This document shows positions 5,346 through 7,184 of a stretch of 7,184 nt of DNA, piece by piece; the first letter of the stretch is position 1; each line of letters begins with the position of its first letter. The stretch comes from Armatimonadota bacterium (GTDB lineage: Bacteria; Armatimonadota; Zipacnadia; Zipacnadales; VGFC01): contig VGFB01000194.1 of assembly GCA_016869015.1 (NCBI GenBank), positions 1 through 7,184 of the forward strand, given 5' to 3'. The notes beneath the pieces are model-generated. The model did no database searches. It was given only the letters and a program-made list of their open reading frames with translations, and was not told the DNA's origin. The position numbers and the translations under genes were made by a program.

Positions 5346-7075
5346 CTCCCGGCGCATTCTGTCTGGTTCTGCATACCCATCTGCCGTACGTCCTGGGCCA
5401 CTCCACCTGGCCGCACGGGGCCCAGATGCTGTACGACGCGGCGGCGGACTGCTACCTCCCGCTGCTGCGCGTCTTCCGGCGCCTGGCCGACGACGGTATC
5501 GCGCCCCGGGTCACGGTCTCCCTGACGCCGGTGGTGATGGAGCAACTGGCCGACCCCCGCTTCTGCGAGTGGTTCCCGCCCTACCTGCACGACCGGGTCG
5601 AGCAGGCCAAGGCCAACGCGGCCGAGTTCGCCGGCCGCGGCGACGGTCACCTGGCCTGGCTGGCCGAGCGCTGGGCGGCGCACTTCGCCGAGCTGGCGCG
5701 GTACTTCGAGGAGGATCTGGGGCGCGACATCGTGGGCGGCTTCCGCGAGTTGCAGGAACGTGGAGCCCTGGAACTGATGAGCTCCGGCGCCACCCACGGG
5801 TACTTCCCCCTTCTCCACGAGGAGTGCTCGATCCAGGCTCAGGTCCGGCAGGGGGCGCGGAGCTACGAGCGGCTCATCGGCCGGTACCCGCGCGGCTTCT
5901 GGGTCCCCGAGTGCGCCTACCGTCCGCGGGCCCCGTGGGCCCCGCCGGCCTCCGTCGTTCCGCCCCACGGGAGGACGTGGCTGCGGAAGGGGATCGAGGA
6001 GTTCCTCGGCGAGAACGGCTTCGACTACTTCATCGTCGACACGCACATGCTCGCGGGCGGCGATCCGCTGCCGGTGGACATCGACTACGACAACAACCTC
6101 GGCAAGCTGTGGGGCCGCCTCCGTCGGCGGGATGAGACTCCCCGCCCAGGTTGGGAGAAGAGCCCCCACTTCCCATACTTCGTCGGCTGCCACTTCGAGG
6201 ACCACCCGCCCGTCGCATGCCTCGTGCGCCACCCCGACGCATCCCATCAGGTCTGGAGCGCCGATCACGGCTACCCCGGAGACGGCTGGTACCTCGAGTT
6301 CCACAAGAAGCACCTGCCCGGCGACCACCGCTATTGGCGCGTCACGGACGACCGGAACGACCTGGCCACCAAGCAGCCCTACGTTCCGGAGATGGCCGAG
6401 CAGCGCGCGGGGGAGAACGCCGCTCACTTCGTCTCCCTCATCCACGGGCTCCTCGAGGCCCAGCCCCGCCCCTCCGGCCGCCGTCCGCTCATCTGCGCGC
6501 CCTTCGACGCCGAGCTCTTCGGCCACTGGTGGCACGAGGGCCCGGCATGGCTGGAGCGGGTGATTCGCTGGGCCCACGAGGACCCGCGGGTCGAGTTCAT
6601 GACCTGCCACGAGTACCTCGACGACAGCCCTCCGGCCGCGGCGATCACCCTTCCGGAGGGCTCGTGGGGCGCCGGGGGCGGGCACTTCGTCTGGCTGAAC
6701 CCGCAGACGGAGTGGACGTGGCGGCGCGTCTACGACGCCGAGGGGGACATGCGCGAACTGGCCCGCGCCTTCGCGGACACGCCGGACCAACAACTGCGGG
6801 CGTTCGTGGCCCAGGCCGCCCGAGAGCTGTTCCTGCTGCAGGCCTCCGACTGGCAGTTCCTGATCACCACGGGCGGCGCTCCGGACTACGCTGCTCGCCG
6901 CCTGGATGGGCATCACACCGACTTCAGCCGCGTCGCCGACCTCGCCCGCCGCTGGGCGCGTCACGAGACGCTCTCGCCGGAGGACTGGGCCTACTTCGGC
7001 GACCTGTGCGCCCGGGATGCCATCTTCCCTGACGTCGACCCGGCCTGGTTCGCCCGCCTGGACCACGCCCCGTGA
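5339..7075 (+). CDS. GH57 1,4-alpha-glucan branching enzyme (DUF1957 type)
   Basis: This 578-residue cytoplasmic enzyme would cut alpha-1,4 glucan chains and rejoin them by alpha-1,6 links, as in glycogen synthesis. GH57 branching-enzyme landmarks run in order: LVLHTHLPYV (9-18, His12/His14), LMSSGATHGYFPLL (146-159), GFWVPECAYRP (186-196) with nucleophile Glu191, QVWSADHGYPGD (304-315), YLEFHKK (318-324), YWRVTD (332-337), and CAPFDAELFGHWWHEG (386-401) with acid/base Asp390. The C-terminal helical domain (PF09210-like) has the diagnostic ASDWQFLITTG (502-512) followed by DYAARR and HHTDF. There is no helix-hairpin-helix tail like that of Thermococcus enzymes. The segment from about 238 to 300, after VDTHML, is longer than the compact catalytic loop I know from Thermus-type enzymes. 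The ATG at 5339 has GAGG 5 nt upstream and begins directly at the first strand. It is transcribed divergently from another GH57 gene, 67 bp away, which suggests a shared alpha-glucan role. An alternative is a GH57 amylase of the same clade, but the DUF1957 signature favours branching. Confidence 0.9.
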   Translation: MSPPGAFCLVLHTHLPYVLGHSTWPHGAQMLYDAAADCYLPLLRVFRRLADDGIAPRVTVSLTPVVMEQLADPRFCEWFPPYLHDRVEQAKANAAEFAGRGDGHLAWLAERWAAHFAELARYFEEDLGRDIVGGFRELQERGALELMSSGATHGYFPLLHEECSIQAQVRQGARSYERLIGRYPRGFWVPECAYRPRAPWAPPASVVPPHGRTWLRKGIEEFLGENGFDYFIVDTHMLAGGDPLPVDIDYDNNLGKLWGRLRRRDETPRPGWEKSPHFPYFVGCHFEDHPPVACLVRHPDASHQVWSADHGYPGDGWYLEFHKKHLPGDHRYWRVTDDRNDLATKQPYVPEMAEQRAGENAAHFVSLIHGLLEAQPRPSGRRPLICAPFDAELFGHWWHEGPAWLERVIRWAHEDPRVEFMTCHEYLDDSPPAAAITLPEGSWGAGGGHFVWLNPQTEWTWRRVYDAEGDMRELARAFADTPDQQLRAFVAQAARELFLLQASDWQFLITTGGAPDYAARRLDGHHTDFSRVADLARRWARHETLSPEDWAYFGDLCARDAIFPDVDPAWFARLDHAP

Positions 7076-7114
7076 CGCCGGGACTGACTCTCGTTTGTAG
7101 GTGGGAACCACGTC

Positions 7115-7144
7115 TTGGCAAGCGCCCGAAGCGCCGGGTAGGAT
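7115..7144 (+). promoter_or_regulatory. Candidate promoter for a gene just right of the window
   Basis: TTGGCA (7115-7120; 5 of 6 to TTGACA) is followed after 18 nt by TAGGAT (7139-7144; 4 of 6 to TATAAT). It lies in the noncoding stretch after the branching-enzyme stop. Transcription would start near 7151, about 30-40 nt before the terminal AGGAG site, which is a sensible leader. The spacer contains two copies of AAGCGCC. The promoter is predicted by eye only. Confidence 0.4.
7120..7135 (+). repeat. Tandem AAGCGCC repeat inside the promoter spacer
   Basis: AAGCGCC occurs at 7120-7126 and again at 7129-7135, a 9-bp period, between the -35-like and -10-like elements. A direct repeat there could be a repressor or regulator site, but seven-base repeats are common by chance in GC-rich DNA. 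Confidence 0.25.
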
Positions 7145-7178
7145 CGTGTCGTTGGTCGGGAGACGGTGAGCGCTCCGC

Positions 7179-7183
7179 AGGAG
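7179..7183 (+). promoter_or_regulatory. Probable Shine-Dalgarno AGGAG at the window edge
   Basis: AGGAG ends one base before the window does. With the upstream promoter-like pair it suggests a plus-strand gene starting at roughly 7189-7193. A GTG at 7166, preceded by GGGAG with a 3-nt gap, opens a frame to the edge and is an alternative start with poorer spacing. Confidence 0.4.
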
Positions 7184-7184
7184 C

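Noticed and set aside
5342..7111. 589-codon open frame on the minus strand opposite the branching enzyme
   Set aside because: Its translation is Val/Gly/Arg-rich without domain motifs and mirrors the codon bias of the GH57 gene on the other strand. It is an expected GC-rich antisense artefact.
7101..7111. GTGG-GAA-CCAC inverted repeat after the branching enzyme
   Set aside because: A 4-bp stem with a 3-nt loop and no T-run is too weak for a terminator.

Overview
The window is GC-rich and almost entirely coding, with short gaps, some GTG starts and clear Shine-Dalgarno sequences, so it is bacterial. The mix of two GH57 enzymes, a probable secreted glycosidase-like protein, an isochorismatase-fold hydrolase, an AAC(3)-like protein and an amidohydrolase is typical of GC-rich, environmental, poorly cultured lineages (Armatimonadota- or Planctomycetota-like genomes come to mind). 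That placement is a weak inference. There is no rRNA, tRNA, CRISPR array, IS element or phage gene.

The layout is two divergent transcription units around a 67-bp gap at 5272-5338. Leftwards (minus strand) run five genes in probable operon order: a GH57 alpha-amylase/alpha-mannosidase-like enzyme (3130-5271), an isochorismatase-fold cysteine hydrolase-like protein (2229-3062), an AAC(3)-family acetyltransferase-like protein (1372-2214), an amidohydrolase of the Amidohydro_2 type (464-1375), and the N-terminal part of a probable exported TIM-barrel glycoside-hydrolase-like protein (442 to beyond base 1). The gaps are 67 bp, 14 bp, a 4-bp GTGA overlap, and 21 bp. Rightwards runs one gene, a GH57 1,4-alpha-glucan branching enzyme (5339-7075). 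The last 109 bases hold a promoter-like sequence and a terminal Shine-Dalgarno sequence for a gene that would start just past the window.

Functionally, the two divergent GH57 genes suggest an intracellular alpha-glucan (glycogen-like) module, with one enzyme that cleaves or rearranges and one that branches. The three middle minus-strand genes form a tight cassette whose folds usually act on amide, carbamoyl, acyl or ring C-N bonds. Their substrate cannot be read from sequence. The isochorismatase-like member has the catalytic Asp and Cys but no lysine in the expected region, which is the most unusual point in the window. Nothing here clearly amounts to a new defence or mobile system.
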